A stretch of DNA of 64,000 nucleotides from Gentiana macrophylla (lineage: Eukaryota; Streptophyta; Magnoliopsida; Gentianales; Gentianaceae), in the NCBI GenBank assembly GCA_026214975.1, contig JAOBSW010001084.1, forward strand, positions 62,001 to 126,000. Reading direction: 5' to 3'. The notes under the pieces are model-generated. The model searched no databases. It saw only the letters and a program-made list of their open reading frames with translations, and was not told the origin of the DNA. Within the stretch, counting starts at the first letter, position 1. Every line of letters starts with the position of its first letter. Of the stretch, positions 62,827 to 64,000 are shown one piece after another. Both the position numbers and the translations under genes were made by a program.

Positions 62827-64000
62827 TCTAGGAAAGAGAGTAGTAGAGGTGAGGGAGCTTACTTGAAAATACTTATGTGGCTAGTTAACAATTAATAATG
62901 TGACGACGTTTGTAGTTAAAAGACTAATCATCGTAATATTCTGGTAAGGCACAAGTCTATATCGCGATGTGTGGGTGTTCGGATAAAGTGGATAACTTCG
63001 TAAGTCTTTGGACCCTACGTACGGAGGAACACCACCCCGTAAGTCCGAGACCCTACGTACGGAGGGACTGCACCGAGCGTGTACACTATCAGGTTTTCAC
63101 CCGTTGATATTGGTGTGATCCGCCAATATGTTGCACACAGATACTTTATGGTGAGCTAAGTACTTTTTACTTACCTCCATTTCATGTTTTGTTGCATGTT
63201 TTTGTGGTGAGAAGACGAACAGGTTGAGCATGTGATGTATGATGACTTTGGGGACGATGTTTGAGTCCAAGTTTCACTTGATGTTTTCCGTTTCATTTAT
63301 TATAAGATGTATCAAACTATGTTGTTATTTCAATATCAAGACAAGCGTCGTACTTTCTTTAAGGCTTTGTAAGATTTGTTGTTTTACTTTCATTTTGGGC
63401 ATCGTATGTTGTATGCTACCTTGTAGTTGTTGATGATATATGGGGCCACTGGGCCGGGTTGTTTGTAACTGGTCCAGGCCCAATATAAGTTTTAGCATTC
63501 CTCTGTGTTTGTGTATGTGCTAGGCCTTGCTAAGCCATGTGGTCTAGGAAAGAGATTTTCACCCGTCGATATTGGTGTGCTAGGCCCAGTGGTTATTGGT
63601 TTATAGCGTAGCTTATCTTTGTTACATCATCATTCAAGGGCACTACGCTTGGTGACCCACACATCGCGATATAGACTTGTGCCTCACCAAGAATATTACG
63701 AGGATTAGTCTTTTAACTACACACGTACGTCTGTTATTAATTGTTAACTAGCCACATAAGTATTTTCAAGTAAGCTCCCTCACCTCTAATACTCTCTTTC
63801 CTAATAGTTAACAATTAATAACAAACATACGTCTATATCGCGATGTGTGGGTGTTCGGATAAAGTGGATAACTTCGTAAGTCTTTGGACCCTACGTACGG
63901 AGGAACACCACCCCGTAAGTCCAAGACCCTACGTACGGAGGGACTGCACCGAGCATGTACACTATGGGGTTTTCCCCAATGGATATTGGTGTGATCCGCC
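62827..64000. repeat. Satellite array, reverse then rearranged
   Basis: Reverse to about 63555 with a deletion joint near 63153. Then short mixed pieces, forward at about 63593-63803, and reverse from about 63806 to the window end. No gene is seen. Confidence 0.88.

Overview
The window looks like plant nuclear heterochromatin, probably pericentromeric or another satellite-rich block. It consists of a long tandem satellite interrupted by three LTR retrotransposon insertions. The evidence is Ty1/copia and Ty3/gypsy elements with plant-type primer-binding and polypurine sites, a dual-RNase H Tat-type pol, an Athila-type primer-binding site, and GT-AG introns. I see no host single-copy gene, rRNA, tRNA, CRISPR or bacterial feature. 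The species cannot be named from the sequence; a eudicot is plausible.

Layout. (1) 1-9464, 28769-48973 and 56195-64000, about 37.5 kb in total, are a satellite with a monomer of about 904-905 bp. The first 4.5 kb is a clean head-to-tail array with a three-monomer (about 2.71 kb) higher-order period. Elsewhere orientation flips repeatedly, and 36.9-48.9 kb is scrambled into pieces of roughly 50-1000 bp. The short ORFs that recur here come from the repeat, not from genes. (2) 9465-28763 is a copia-type element on the + strand, with LTRs of about 1.95 kb and a 5-bp target duplication (gatat). Its pol survives only as scattered, stop-ridden fragments. (3) 11607-21642 is a gypsy element of the Tat type on the - strand, nested in the leader of the copia element (TSD gtggt). 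It has LTRs of about 525 bp, a broken gag-PR-RT-RH-aRH-IN region, a 93-bp minisatellite, and, on the opposite strand near its 3' LTR, an intact-looking three-exon gene (12559-14676). (4) 48974-56194 is a non-autonomous gypsy element on the - strand with an Athila-type primer-binding site (TSD accct). Its two LTRs differ strongly in the middle, and it holds one decayed ORF.

The order of events can be read from the nesting: satellite first, then the copia element, then the Tat-type element inside it. The Athila-type element entered the satellite independently. The only coding region that looks intact is the antisense gene of the Tat-type element. It belongs to the extra-ORF class known from that lineage, and its function is not established. 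I did not find a clearly new biological system. The most unusual items are the antisense spliced gene, the scrambled satellite domain, the 164-bp-arm palindrome at 62.4-62.8 kb and the mismatched LTR pair of the Athila-type element.
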